Shown here: in pieces, positions 1-9,600 of the stretch
Numbering within the stretch: the stretch's first letter is position 1
How the letters are laid out: every line of letters begins with the position of its first letter
Assembly (NCBI RefSeq): GCF_022919115.1
Contig: NZ_CP095072.1
Coordinates: forward strand, 4,092,001-4,156,000
Direction of reading: 5' to 3'
DNA length: 64,000 nt
Source of the DNA: Gracilibacillus caseinilyticus
Lineage (GTDB): Bacteria; Bacillota; Bacilli; Bacillales; Amphibacillaceae
The notes under the pieces: generated by a model
Told to the model about the DNA's origin: nothing
Database searches by the model: none
What the model saw: only the letters and a program-made list of their open reading frames with translations
Translations under genes and position numbers: made by a program

Positions 1-75
1 TCGCAGTATTTCTAATATATGGTAAGCGTCCGTGCACAAGGAACAATTTTCTTTCCCATATAGTGTTAATTTCAT
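1..75 (-). CDS. Glutaredoxin/thioredoxin-fold small protein, N-terminal part only
   Basis: The reverse strand begins with ATG at 75, preceded by a good ribosome binding site (AAAGGAGC), and stays open for 25 codons to the window edge. The visible peptide begins MKLTLYGKENCSLC, with a CxxC pair (CSLC) at residues 11-14 right after a first beta strand, as in the glutaredoxin-like DUF836 family. Those proteins are small cytosolic thiol-disulfide oxidoreductases. The remainder lies outside the window, so length and exact subfamily cannot be judged. Confidence 0.7.
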   Translation of the reverse strand, partial: MKLTLYGKENCSLCTDAYHILEILR

Positions 76-185
76 CTCCGTGCTCCTTTCTGATCAGTCA
101 AAATCCAACTGTTTATTAACTAAAAAACATAACACAGAATATGTATACCGAAATATATTTCAATTATTATTTTGAAATTAAAATG

Positions 186-336
186 GATTAGTAAAGCTTC
201 GGAAATATGCTCCGCGTCCTGTGGGAGCGTCAGCCGCGCTCCCCCCCGCAGGACGCGAAGCCGTTGACCGGAGCGGTATCCCAGCACAATAAATATTTCA
301 AGCGAGTTTACATAATCTGTGTTATCAGCAGTTCAG
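186..336. repeat. Fragment of the composite palindromic repeat
   Basis: This stretch carries the family signature GGAAATATGCTCCGCGTCC, a GC-rich inverted core (CCGCAGGACGCGAAG), and an end GTTTACATAATCTGTGTTAT that matches the degenerate terminal repeat of the other copies. The short open frame across it is a by-product of the GC-rich palindrome. Confidence 0.7.
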
Positions 337-377
337 CTATTGTTTCTTTAATCTTTCAACTCCATCCGTTGCTTAGG

Positions 378-1343
378 TTATCGCTTAATGGCGTTCAATC
401 CGACATCGAGCATTTCTCGTAAGACTTTTGATGAATGATGTAATTGTTCGGTTTCTTTGTCATTCAGCTGTAATTCCATCACTTCCCGAATGCCATTTTC
501 GTTCAATATAGCTGGTACGCCTAAATATATATCTTCTAATCCGTATTGACCATCTACGTATGCAGAAACGGTTAATACAGCATTCTCATTATTTAATATT
601 GCACGAGTCAAACGGACTAACCCTAAACCGATTCCGTAGTAGGTTGCTCCTTTTCGCTCAATAATATGATAGGCAGCGTCACGGACATTTTCGAATAACT
701 CAGCCATTTCATGGTGATTATATAAATCATCAATACCGGCATACTGTGATAATGGAACTCCGCCGATCTGAACATGACTCCATATTGGTAGTTCGGAATC
801 GCCATGTTCACCCATAATATACGCATGTATATTACGAGCATCCACTTGAAAATGCTCTCCTAATAAATATCGAAATCTCGCTGTATCCAAAATCGTTCCA
901 GATCCGATGACACGTTCCTTCGGTAACCCTGATATTTCTCTGGTAATCTGAGTTAAAATATCAACAGGATTTGTGGCGATCACAAATATTCCTTTAAAGT
1001 TAGTATCCATAACGCTAGTAACGATGCCTTTAAATATTCGAGCATTCTTTTCAACTAGATCCAATCTCGTTTCCCCAGGTTTTTGATTTGCTCCAGCTGT
1101 AATCACCACTAGATCGGCGTTATGGCAATCCTGATAACTCCCAGCTTTTATACGCATAGGGTTTCCAAAAGGCATACCATGATTTAAATCACGTGCTTCC
1201 CCTTCTGCCTTCTTTTCATTAAGGTCAATCAAGACTAGTTCATTGACTACACCTTGGTTTAACAATGCATAGGCATAGCTGGTACCGACAAAGCCTGTTC
1301 CGATAATAACTACTTTTCTTAATTTTGTAGTTTGATACGTCAT
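378..1343 (-). CDS. ldh: L-lactate dehydrogenase
   Basis: Cytosolic NAD-dependent enzyme that reduces pyruvate to L-lactate during fermentation. The 321-residue protein has the Rossmann glycines GTGFVG at residues 15-20, substrate arginines in ETRLDL (near 93) and DTARFRY (near 156), and the catalytic histidine in GEHGDSE (near 180). That is the full LDH set and the usual length. The start at 1343 was chosen because AAAGGATGG lies at normal spacing before it; an in-frame ATG nine bases upstream would overlap that site. The gene looks monocistronic; the hairpin at 1418-1450 separates it from the gene upstream. A malate dehydrogenase is less likely given the context and the arginine pattern. 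Confidence 0.93.
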   Translation of the reverse strand: MTYQTTKLRKVVIIGTGFVGTSYAYALLNQGVVNELVLIDLNEKKAEGEARDLNHGMPFGNPMRIKAGSYQDCHNADLVVITAGANQKPGETRLDLVEKNARIFKGIVTSVMDTNFKGIFVIATNPVDILTQITREISGLPKERVIGSGTILDTARFRYLLGEHFQVDARNIHAYIMGEHGDSELPIWSHVQIGGVPLSQYAGIDDLYNHHEMAELFENVRDAAYHIIERKGATYYGIGLGLVRLTRAILNNENAVLTVSAYVDGQYGLEDIYLGVPAILNENGIREVMELQLNDKETEQLHHSSKVLREMLDVGLNAIKR

Positions 1344-1417
1344 CACAACCATCCTTTCTCAAAGAACCTTCATGAACTACATACCCAATATGTAAATAGA
1401 AAAACAAGCGAGACAAA

Positions 1418-1450
1418 ATGGGATATAGTTCTATTTATACTATACCCCAT
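1418..1450 (-). terminator. 12-bp inverted repeat between the FMN-family gene and ldh
   Basis: The arms ATGGGATATAGT and ACTATACCCCAT are complementary with one mismatch and are separated by 9 bases. On the minus strand the hairpin comes just after the gene ending at 1484 and is followed by ATTTTG, so a weak terminator is the simplest reading. It also sits at promoter distance from ldh, so an operator is possible. Confidence 0.5.
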
Positions 1451-1483
1451 ACGAAGCACTGATGATATGAATTTTTATAACAA

Positions 1484-2401
1484 TTATGTGAATAATTGAG
1501 CAATTACACCTTCTACTCCTGAAACACCCGATATTGACAAGCCGTGAATGTAACTTCTTTGCACTGAAACTGCATCTGCACCAACATGCAAATATTGGTC
1601 TAACGCTTCCTTTGTGGTCACTTCTGTTTCGATAATAATACTAAGATTATCACCTACCACCGTTTTCACACGTTCTAATAAATCGATATTGTCATAACTG
1701 ATATTAGTTAAGATAATACCTTCTACTTGCTGCTGTAACGCAATCCTTACATCATCAATGGACAAATCACCATAAATAAATACTGGCAGATTAGTAAATT
1801 GCTTAATATATGCTAAGTCATTCCAGGTAACATGGCGATTTTGATACTCATTCGCTACCTGTTCTGCTATCGATTGTTTATTACGATGATTTTTTTTCGC
1901 AAAAATAGGATCCACTACAAAATTGGTAGTACCTCTCGCCTCTGTATCAGCAGTCTGATGGATCACATCATTAGATAATGAAACAACAATAGCTTGATAG
2001 CCGGCTAACTCAGCACGTTGAATAAAGTGTTTTGTCAAGTCACGATCATGAAACAAATGTGCTTGAAACCATAATTCACATCCCGGCACTGCATCCGCGA
2101 TATCTTCTATACTGTAGGAAGAGTGACTGCTGACAATAAAAGGAACACCTTGATTCTTCGCTGCTAGAGCTGTTGCCAGTTCTCCGTCCTCATGAAAGTA
2201 GGTTTGAGCACCTACAGATCCTAAAAGAAATGGCGATATATTGATATTTGCCTCTGTATGTCGATTTAGAATGAATGAAGTAGAATTAGCCTTCTGTGAC
2301 GTAATTTCTTCTAAAAATAGTTTGGAAGATTGGGAAAGCTGTTGCTCCACCAATTTTTCCAATGCTGTAACTTTACTTTTTTTGATCGTTGCTTTTGTCA
2401 T
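1484..2401 (-). CDS. Degenerate alpha-hydroxy-acid oxidase family protein (FMN TIM barrel) behind an S-box
   Basis: The middle of the 305-residue protein aligns by eye with FMN-dependent lactate oxidase/monooxygenase. Family landmarks are DGELATALAAKNQGVPFIVSS near residue 75, ELWFQAHL near 109, and GADAVSVQRSYIHGL near 275. The residues that define catalysis are absent. The usual lysine segment (FVKG) reads FIYG, the SNHGGRQ motif with catalytic His and Arg reads TNISYDN, and the phosphate-binding D-G-[GV]-R-R-G reads ETEVTTK. The protein is also shorter than the usual 350-390 residues. It probably keeps the barrel but not oxidase chemistry, either as a pseudoenzyme or with another ligand. 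Expression is under the SAM riboswitch directly upstream, which ties it to methionine or sulfur metabolism. Start ATG at 2401 follows TAGGAGGA. Confidence 0.75.
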   Translation of the reverse strand: MTKATIKKSKVTALEKLVEQQLSQSSKLFLEEITSQKANSTSFILNRHTEANINISPFLLGSVGAQTYFHEDGELATALAAKNQGVPFIVSSHSSYSIEDIADAVPGCELWFQAHLFHDRDLTKHFIQRAELAGYQAIVVSLSNDVIHQTADTEARGTTNFVVDPIFAKKNHRNKQSIAEQVANEYQNRHVTWNDLAYIKQFTNLPVFIYGDLSIDDVRIALQQQVEGIILTNISYDNIDLLERVKTVVGDNLSIIIETEVTTKEALDQYLHVGADAVSVQRSYIHGLSISGVSGVEGVIAQLFT

Positions 2402-2432
2402 TTTTTATTCCTCCTAGTTGATTCAGGGAAAC

Positions 2433-2584
2433 AAAAAGCCCCTCTTACATTAGAGGAGGGGCAGATGTATTATCTCCCTCTTATTATTCAAACAATGTGT
2501 TTGCAGGATTTAGCACCTTTTAAGTTGACAACTTAAGGTTGCTGGGTTTCATCGGGCCAGTCCCTCCACCTCTCTTCATAAGAG
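2433..2584 (-). promoter_or_regulatory. SAM-I (S-box) riboswitch, third copy, inside the operon
   Basis: Read on the minus strand this has the S-box core: AGAGGTGGAGGGACTGGCCC, then a GAAACCCAGCAACC segment, AAGGTGCTAAATCCTGC, and a P1 helix CTCTTAT/ATAAGAG (2578-2584 with 2478-2484). A strong terminator with arms GCCCCTC/GAGGGGC and a run of T lies at 2433-2462. SAM binding should form P1 and stop transcription before the gene at 1484-2401. It starts only 12 bases after the acs stop and I see no convincing promoter in front of it. It therefore probably acts on read-through from the upstream sulfur operon. Confidence 0.93.
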
Positions 2585-2596
2585 TATCTATATGAT

Positions 2597-4282
2597 TTAC
2601 TTTGTCACTTTAGTAGCTCTTTCTATTTCGAGCGCCTTTAATTTTCTTCTTAAAATTTTTCCACTAATTTTCGTTTTCGGTAATTCTTCCATTACCTCGA
2701 TTTCTCTTGGTGCAGCATGAGCAGACAAATTGCGACGTACAAACAAGCGGATTTCTTCCAGTAATTCATCAGATGACTCGAATCCCGCTCTTAGAGAAAT
2801 AAATGCTTTCACTAACTCTCCGCGCAATTCATCCGGTTTCCCGATGACACCTGCTTCTTCTACAGCAGGATGCTCAATTAATTTACTTTCTACTTCAAAC
2901 GGACCAATCCGTTCTCCTGCTGAGTTGATCATATCATCGTTACGACCTTGGAAGAATACATAGCCTTCCTCATCCTGAATGGCTAAATCGCCTGATATAT
3001 ACCAGCCCTCATACTGAAAATACGACTGGAATTTATCCTGATTGCCCCAAATTTCCTTCATCAGACCTGGCCAAGGCGTACGTACTGCCAATTGACCTAC
3101 TTCACCTTTCGGCAGTTCATTACCTTCTTCATCCAATATTCCAACTTCCACTCCTGGAAAAGGACGCCCCATTGATCCTGGTTTTATTTTTTCCGATGGA
3201 AGGTTTACAATTAAATGCCCTCCCGTTTCTGTCATCCACCAAGTATCATGGATTCTTACACGCAGGCTATTCCATGCCCACTGAATCACTTCAGGATTTA
3301 ACGGTTCTCCTACACTTAACACATGTCTTATCGAAGATAGATCATATTGTTTATAGAGGTCTCCTTTGGACAGAAGCATACGAAATGCAGTTGGAGCACT
3401 GTACCAGATCGTTACCCCTAACTCTTCGATCAAAGTGTACCAATTTTCTGCACTAAATCGTCCCCCTTGAATCACAACCGTCGCACGATTTAACAATGGG
3501 GCAAAAAGACCGTACACACTGCCTGTTACCCAACCCGGGTGAGACGTACACCAATAAACGTCATCATCTTTAATATCCAATACCCACTTACCAGTTACAA
3601 TTTGGTGCTGTACAGAACGATGTGCGTGCAGTACTCCTTTCGGTTTCCCCGTTGATCCACTCGTATAATGAATGATTAAACCGTCTTCCCAATCCACCCA
3701 TTCTACATACTGATCACCTTGAACTTGCTCCAATGGCTCTATTTCAATATCTTCTACAAACAAAACCTTTTCTAATGATGGAATGTCTTCTCTTGGTACA
3801 CGTTTGACTAATTCCTGATCAGTAATTAGCAGTGTCCCTTCACAATCATTAATACGATCTCGTACCGCCTCTTCCATAAAGGCTTCGAAAAGCGGACCAG
3901 CTATTGCACCAATTTTGATTGTTGCTAAAATAGCAAAATAACATGCTGGTGTCTTAGGAAGAAAAACAAAGACACGATCTCCTTTCGTCACACCATGTTC
4001 TAACAAAATTCTTGCATAATGATCAGTTTGATCCTTTACTTCCTGAAAGGTGAATGACTTCTTTACTGTATCATCCAAATAATGAATCGCTATCTTATCA
4101 CCAAAACCTTCATCGACATGACGGTCAATTGCCTCATATGCTGCGTTAATTTTTCCTGTTTTTGCCGATGACAACAGATCTCTTGCATCCTGCCAATCGA
4201 AGTTACGGCGTATTTCTTGATAATCTGATAGGTTATAAGTCCCGTTTACTTTATCGATATGTGCTGTCGTTGTTTGAACCAT
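2597..4282 (-). CDS. acsA: Acetyl-CoA synthetase (AMP-forming acyl-CoA ligase)
   Basis: Converts acetate, ATP and CoA to acetyl-CoA through acetyl-AMP. The 561-residue protein carries the P-loop-like YTSGSTGKPKG at 206-216, WWMTETGG in the adenylation core, the hinge YISGDLA/GRNDDMI, and the C-terminal lysine in KISGKILRR near 542. Length and motifs match the AcsA of Bacillus better than the 650-residue Acs. It is the last gene before the internal S-box, 23 bases after ssuB, so it belongs to the SAM-controlled sulfur operon. I infer it recovers the acetate released by the sulfhydrylase encoded first in the operon. Propionate or another short acid is a possible alternative substrate. Confidence 0.88.
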   Translation of the reverse strand: MVQTTTAHIDKVNGTYNLSDYQEIRRNFDWQDARDLLSSAKTGKINAAYEAIDRHVDEGFGDKIAIHYLDDTVKKSFTFQEVKDQTDHYARILLEHGVTKGDRVFVFLPKTPACYFAILATIKIGAIAGPLFEAFMEEAVRDRINDCEGTLLITDQELVKRVPREDIPSLEKVLFVEDIEIEPLEQVQGDQYVEWVDWEDGLIIHYTSGSTGKPKGVLHAHRSVQHQIVTGKWVLDIKDDDVYWCTSHPGWVTGSVYGLFAPLLNRATVVIQGGRFSAENWYTLIEELGVTIWYSAPTAFRMLLSKGDLYKQYDLSSIRHVLSVGEPLNPEVIQWAWNSLRVRIHDTWWMTETGGHLIVNLPSEKIKPGSMGRPFPGVEVGILDEEGNELPKGEVGQLAVRTPWPGLMKEIWGNQDKFQSYFQYEGWYISGDLAIQDEEGYVFFQGRNDDMINSAGERIGPFEVESKLIEHPAVEEAGVIGKPDELRGELVKAFISLRAGFESSDELLEEIRLFVRRNLSAHAAPREIEVMEELPKTKISGKILRRKLKALEIERATKVTK

Positions 4283-4305
4283 GCGATAATCCCCCTGACA
4301 GATGG

Positions 4306-5034
4306 TTACTTTTTATTCAGATCTAAACATTGCAGAATTTCAGATTTAATATGTGCCATCTCTTCACTCCCACGATTTCTCGGGCGTGTCTGTTTTATTG
4401 AAATTTCTCTCTCTACCTCTCCTGGCTGCCCTCTCAAGATCACGACCCGATCACATAAATAAGTAGCTTCGTCGATATCATGTGTGACAAGCATAATAGT
4501 AGATTGATACTTCTCCCAGACATCTAGCAATAAGTCCTGCAACTGCATTTTTGTAAAAGCGTCTAATGCACTGAACGGTTCGTCTAATAACAGGACTTGT
4601 GGTGAGGTCACAAGAGCACGTGCAATCGCGACACGTTGCGCCATCCCACCAGAAAGTTCCCGAGGATACAGTTTTTCCTTTCCATCCAATCCGACACTTG
4701 TTAAATACTCTAACGCTCTCGCTTCTTTTTCATAAGGTTTGCCGGTAAGACCAAACGTTACATTATCCAGTACATTCAACCATGGTAAGAGACGCGGTTC
4801 TTGAAAAATAAATCCCGTCGTATCATGAATTTCTTTCGTCACGGTACCGTTAATTTCAATATCGCCTTCATAATCTGTATCAAGTCCAGAAATGGCTCTC
4901 AATAAGGTACTTTTCCCACATCCACTTGTTCCCAGCAATCCGACGATTTCTCCTGGCTGTACTTCGAGATTGACATTTTGTACGGCGGTCGTGCCATTGA
5001 AGGTACGACTAACATCATGTAAAGCTAAACTCAT
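4306..5034 (-). CDS. ssuB: ABC transporter ATPase, SsuB/TauB type
   Basis: Cytosolic ATPase of an importer of the aliphatic sulfonate/taurine/nitrate class. The 242-residue protein has Walker A GTSGCGKST near residue 35, signature LSGGMAQR near 124, Walker B LLLDEPFSALDA near 146 and the switch histidine in LVTHDIDEA. It lies 15 bases after the permease and 23 bases before acs, in one operon with both. The class is clear, but the substrate cannot be read from an ATPase; SAM control argues for a sulfur source over nitrate. Confidence 0.88.
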   Translation of the reverse strand: MSLALHDVSRTFNGTTAVQNVNLEVQPGEIVGLLGTSGCGKSTLLRAISGLDTDYEGDIEINGTVTKEIHDTTGFIFQEPRLLPWLNVLDNVTFGLTGKPYEKEARALEYLTSVGLDGKEKLYPRELSGGMAQRVAIARALVTSPQVLLLDEPFSALDAFTKMQLQDLLLDVWEKYQSTIMLVTHDIDEATYLCDRVVILRGQPGEVEREISIKQTRPRNRGSEEMAHIKSEILQCLDLNKK

Positions 5035-5049
5035 CGTGTCGGCCTCCTT

Positions 5050-5901
5050 TTATTTTTCCAGACGATCCTGCCAATGCAAGGAACGTATTTCTATTTGTTT
5101 CAGAGCCCAATCGGATAACTTTCCGATAATGGCAAAAAGAATGATGCTTGCTAGAATCGTTTCCGGCTGTGACATATTTTGGCCGAACACTAAAAGGAAA
5201 CCGAGTCCTTGACTTGCTCCCATTAATTCTGCTGCAACTACAAACATCCAGCCAAGCCCAAGTCCGCTGCGCAATCCAACTAAGAAAGATGGTAACGAAG
5301 CAGGAAGTATGACTCGTTTAACCAGTTGAAATGTGTTTAATCCATACATTTTACCGACCTCGATCAATTTACGATCCACACCAGAAATTCCACTGACAAT
5401 ATTCAAATAGACAGGGAAAAATACCCCAACGGCTATCATCGTAATTTTAGAGGTTTCCCCTATACTTAGCCACAAGATAAATAGTGGTACCCATGCTAAA
5501 GATGGAATCGAACGAAACGCCTGAATCATCGGATCTAACAGCTGTTCTGCTGTTTTATAAAAACCAACTACAGACCCTAGAATGACAGCTGCAATGGTAC
5601 CAACGATAAAACCGGCAAACACACGATAAGTAGTGATCCAAATATGTCCCCATAATGATCCATCTTCTGCCAGACTGATAATTTTGTCTACAATAGCTGT
5701 CGGTGCTGGCAACTGGTTAGAAGGGACAATACCAGCACGGCTCAACAGCTCCCAAACTACTATTAAAATGGCCGGGATAATGCTCCCTAACAGAATCGTT
5801 CTGAGTAGAGAATCATTTGATTTTTTAATTGCTTCACTTTTACTTCTTCCCTTTGGATGTACATATCCAGCCGTTGCTAATTGGTGTTGGTCTTTCGCCA
5901 T
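5050..5901 (-). CDS. ssuC: ABC transporter permease, SsuC/TauC type
   Basis: Membrane subunit of the same importer. The 283-residue protein has about six hydrophobic segments (for example around residues 33-50, 90-110, 130-180, 210-230 and 250-270). The EAA-type loop near residues 183-200 (GKMYGLNTFQLVKRVILPASLPS, here split for reading as EVGKMYGLN and RVILPASLPS) is the contact site for the ATPase. It sits between the ATPase and binding-protein genes with short gaps. The SsuC/TauC/NrtB family is recognisable, and a sulfonate or similar sulfur compound is the favoured substrate because of the S-box control. Confidence 0.87.
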   Translation of the reverse strand: MAKDQHQLATAGYVHPKGRSKSEAIKKSNDSLLRTILLGSIIPAILIVVWELLSRAGIVPSNQLPAPTAIVDKIISLAEDGSLWGHIWITTYRVFAGFIVGTIAAVILGSVVGFYKTAEQLLDPMIQAFRSIPSLAWVPLFILWLSIGETSKITMIAVGVFFPVYLNIVSGISGVDRKLIEVGKMYGLNTFQLVKRVILPASLPSFLVGLRSGLGLGWMFVVAAELMGASQGLGFLLVFGQNMSQPETILASIILFAIIGKLSDWALKQIEIRSLHWQDRLEK

Positions 5902-5932
5902 GATTTTTGCCCCCTCCTATATCCCACCTGCC

Positions 5933-6940
5933 CTACTGCTCAATGACAGTTTCGGCATATTCCGGATTAATCAATTCATTTGTTAACGCTTCAACATCAG
6001 CGTCTTTATTAATAGCACCCGCCTGTTTCAGCACTTCACCTGCAGCTGTGATCGCATCAATATGCTGCTGTCCTGGGATCGGGTTAGAAAAATCCGTTCG
6101 CTCCACTAACTGCACTTTTGCCACATCCACACTAATATCTGCTTCTTCAGCAAGTAATTCAGCCGCTTCCTCTGGATTATCCAAAATCCATTGACGAGCT
6201 TTTTCATACAACTCAATTACTTGTTCCACATACTCCGGATGAGCTTCGGCAAATTCTTCTCGAACATTTAAGAATCCATAAGTATTTAAATTGATATCTC
6301 TAAAGAATAATTGCGCGCCAGATTCTAATTCGTGTTTTGCCATGTGGGGATCAAGGCCTGCCCAAGCATCCACATCACCGTTAACTAATGCATTTCCACC
6401 ATCCGCATGCTGCAAGTTGACTAATTCAATATCATTAATGGACATGCCAACTGAATCTAAAGCTCTTACTAAGAATATATATGGATCAGTCCCAAGCGTT
6501 GCTGCTACTTTCTTGCCTTTCAAATCTTCAATCTTTTCAATTCCCGATCCTTCATTTGTCACTAATGCCGTCCATTCCGGCTGAGAGTACACATAGACAT
6601 TTTCCAACGGTACACCATTTGATTCTGCTATAAGCGCTGCTGCTCCTGCTGTGGAACCAAAGTCAACGCTATCACTATTTAAAAATTCAATTGCTTTGTT
6701 ACTCCCTTGACTTAGCGTCCAGGATACATCGATATCTTCCTCAGCAAATGCTTCTTCCGCCCAGCCAAATTTCTTTAACACCAAGCTGGTTGGTGAATAA
6801 TAGGCATAATCCAATCTAATTTCAGATGGCTTTGTTTCAGCTTCACTGCTGGATGAACATCCAACAGCGAAGAGAACAATAATTCCAAAAACTGCAATGG
6901 CAAGAAAACTTCTCAAATCTATTAATGGTGCTTTACTCAT
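5933..6940 (-). CDS. ssuA: Substrate-binding lipoprotein, SsuA/NMT1-like
   Basis: Extracellular binding protein of the importer. The 335-residue protein has an N-terminal hydrophobic segment ending in the lipobox LFAVGCSSS with Cys near residue 28, so it should be lipid-anchored. The mature part shows the NMT1/THI5-like class II fold: DYAYYSPTSL at the first strand, SVDFGSTAGAAAL near residue 90, and EDLKGKKVAATLGTD near 143. It lies 23 bases after the sulfhydrylase fusion and 31 bases before the permease. Ligand unknown; an aliphatic sulfonate is the default for this family. Start ATG 6940 follows AAGGGGG. Confidence 0.86.
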   Translation of the reverse strand: MSKAPLIDLRSFLAIAVFGIIVLFAVGCSSSSEAETKPSEIRLDYAYYSPTSLVLKKFGWAEEAFAEEDIDVSWTLSQGSNKAIEFLNSDSVDFGSTAGAAALIAESNGVPLENVYVYSQPEWTALVTNEGSGIEKIEDLKGKKVAATLGTDPYIFLVRALDSVGMSINDIELVNLQHADGGNALVNGDVDAWAGLDPHMAKHELESGAQLFFRDINLNTYGFLNVREEFAEAHPEYVEQVIELYEKARQWILDNPEEAAELLAEEADISVDVAKVQLVERTDFSNPIPGQQHIDAITAAGEVLKQAGAINKDADVEALTNELINPEYAETVIEQ

Positions 6941-6963
6941 GATACTGCCCCCTTATTTTCTTT

Positions 6964-8763
<1,800 letters not shown>

Positions 8764-8810
8764 TTATTTCCTCCCCAAGTTTTCAAAAAATTAGTGCTTT
8801 TCTAATAATT

Positions 8811-8969
8811 AAAAAGCCTTCTTCGTAAGAAGAAGGCTTTTACTCACATTGCAGTAGTCTTCCTCTTATCTGCCAGGATAGTTACCTGCAGGAATTAGCA
8901 CCTTTTAAGCAGCTGCTTAATGGTTGCTGGGCATCTTCGGGCCAGTCCCTCCGCCTCTCTGGATAAGAG
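8811..8969 (-). promoter_or_regulatory. SAM-I riboswitch, gene-proximal copy of a tandem pair
   Basis: On the minus strand this reads AGAGGCGGAGGGACTGGCCC, then GCCCAGCAACC, AAGGTGCTAATTCCTGCAGG and the closing P1 strand ATAAGAG (8873-8879 with 8963-8969). The terminator at 8811-8842 has 12-base arms AAAAGCCTTCTT/AAGAAGGCTTTT and a T run. The P1 3' strand TAAGAGGAAG can pair with CTTCTTCTTA of the terminator, giving the expected antiterminator. It lies about 50 bases before the metY fusion. Confidence 0.96.
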
Positions 8970-8993
8970 TTTACTATTTAGTTGTAACGATTT

Positions 8994-9155
8994 AAAAAGT
9001 CCCCCATACAAGATAGAGAGACTTAACTAATGGCTTCGCTCTCTTATCTCTCTAAGCTTGAACGCTTAGTGGAATAGGCACCTGTATCAGTCGATAATCA
9101 CCTAATGGTTGCCGAGGCTTCAAAGGGCCATGTCCCTCCACCTCTCTGGATAAGA
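8994..9155 (-). promoter_or_regulatory. SAM-I riboswitch, promoter-proximal copy of a tandem pair
   Basis: The minus strand reads AGAGAGGTGGAGGGACATGGCC, split by a helix into GCCTCGGCAACC and CAGGTGCCTATTCC. The P1 helix is TCTTATC/GATAAGA (9149-9155 with 9042-9048). It has its own expression platform: AAGTCTCTC (9016-9024) can pair with GGGGGACTT (8997-9005) ahead of a T run. AGATAAGAGAG from P1 can instead pair with CTCTCTATCT as antiterminator. It is more diverged in the J3/4-P4 region than the proximal copy, but the conserved core is intact. Confidence 0.92.
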
Positions 9156-9204
9156 ATCTATTCAATTCCGAGTTGTTTACTCATGTTTATCGTTTGTTAG
9201 ATAT

Positions 9205-9233
9205 ACTTTAGCATGTTCTGAAAATAGTGTCAA
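9205..9233 (-). promoter_or_regulatory. Sigma-A promoter of the SAM-regulated sulfur operon
   Basis: Minus strand TTGACA (9228-9233), a 17-base spacer and TAAAGT (9205-9210). It lies about 50 bases before the first S-box aptamer, the expected place for the operon start. Confidence 0.7.
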
Positions 9234-9337
9234 TAAATATTTTGAATGTTTTAAATTACCATAAAATGCCTTTATACCAAGGGATTGCACATCCTTGAGT
9301 CCGTTAAAATACGATGTAGCAGAAAAGGGTGAATACA

Positions 9338-9526
9338 ATGGAGAACCATATAGATGTGCTCGCAGAAACACTGCCGCTTTTAGACATCATCACGATGCTG
9401 TTGATTGGAGACAATTTAATCACAGGATTGGTTTATGTATTACTGATCAAAAGTGTAACGGATGACGAATTACTAAAAGTGTCTTTTATATTATTGATTA
9501 TTGTGTTTAATATAATGGAAGGCTAA
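9338..9526 (+). CDS. Small hydrophobic protein, unknown
   Basis: A 62-residue open frame starts at ATG 9338 after AAGGGTG at six bases. The product is mostly hydrophobic, with two candidate membrane segments (about residues 15-37 and 45-60) divided by a charged turn KSVTDDELLK. I recognise no family. Its plausible ribosome binding site is the main reason for keeping it. It could be a membrane microprotein or a chance frame between the sulfur operon promoter and a repeat. Confidence 0.4.
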   Translation: MENHIDVLAETLPLLDIITMLLIGDNLITGLVYVLLIKSVTDDELLKVSFILLIIVFNIMEG

Positions 9527-9600
9527 GAGCTTTTGTCCCCAGGTAAGAAAGTATAAAAGTAAAGTCATAGAAGTAAACTTGCTAAACATGATTGATGGGT

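Noticed and set aside
207-422. 71-codon open frame on the plus strand
   Set aside because: It runs through a palindromic repeat fragment and into the 3' end of ldh on the other strand. It has no ribosome binding site.
9177-9371. 64-codon minus-strand frame upstream of the S-boxes
   Set aside because: It covers the -35/-10 promoter of the sulfur operon and has no ribosome binding site.
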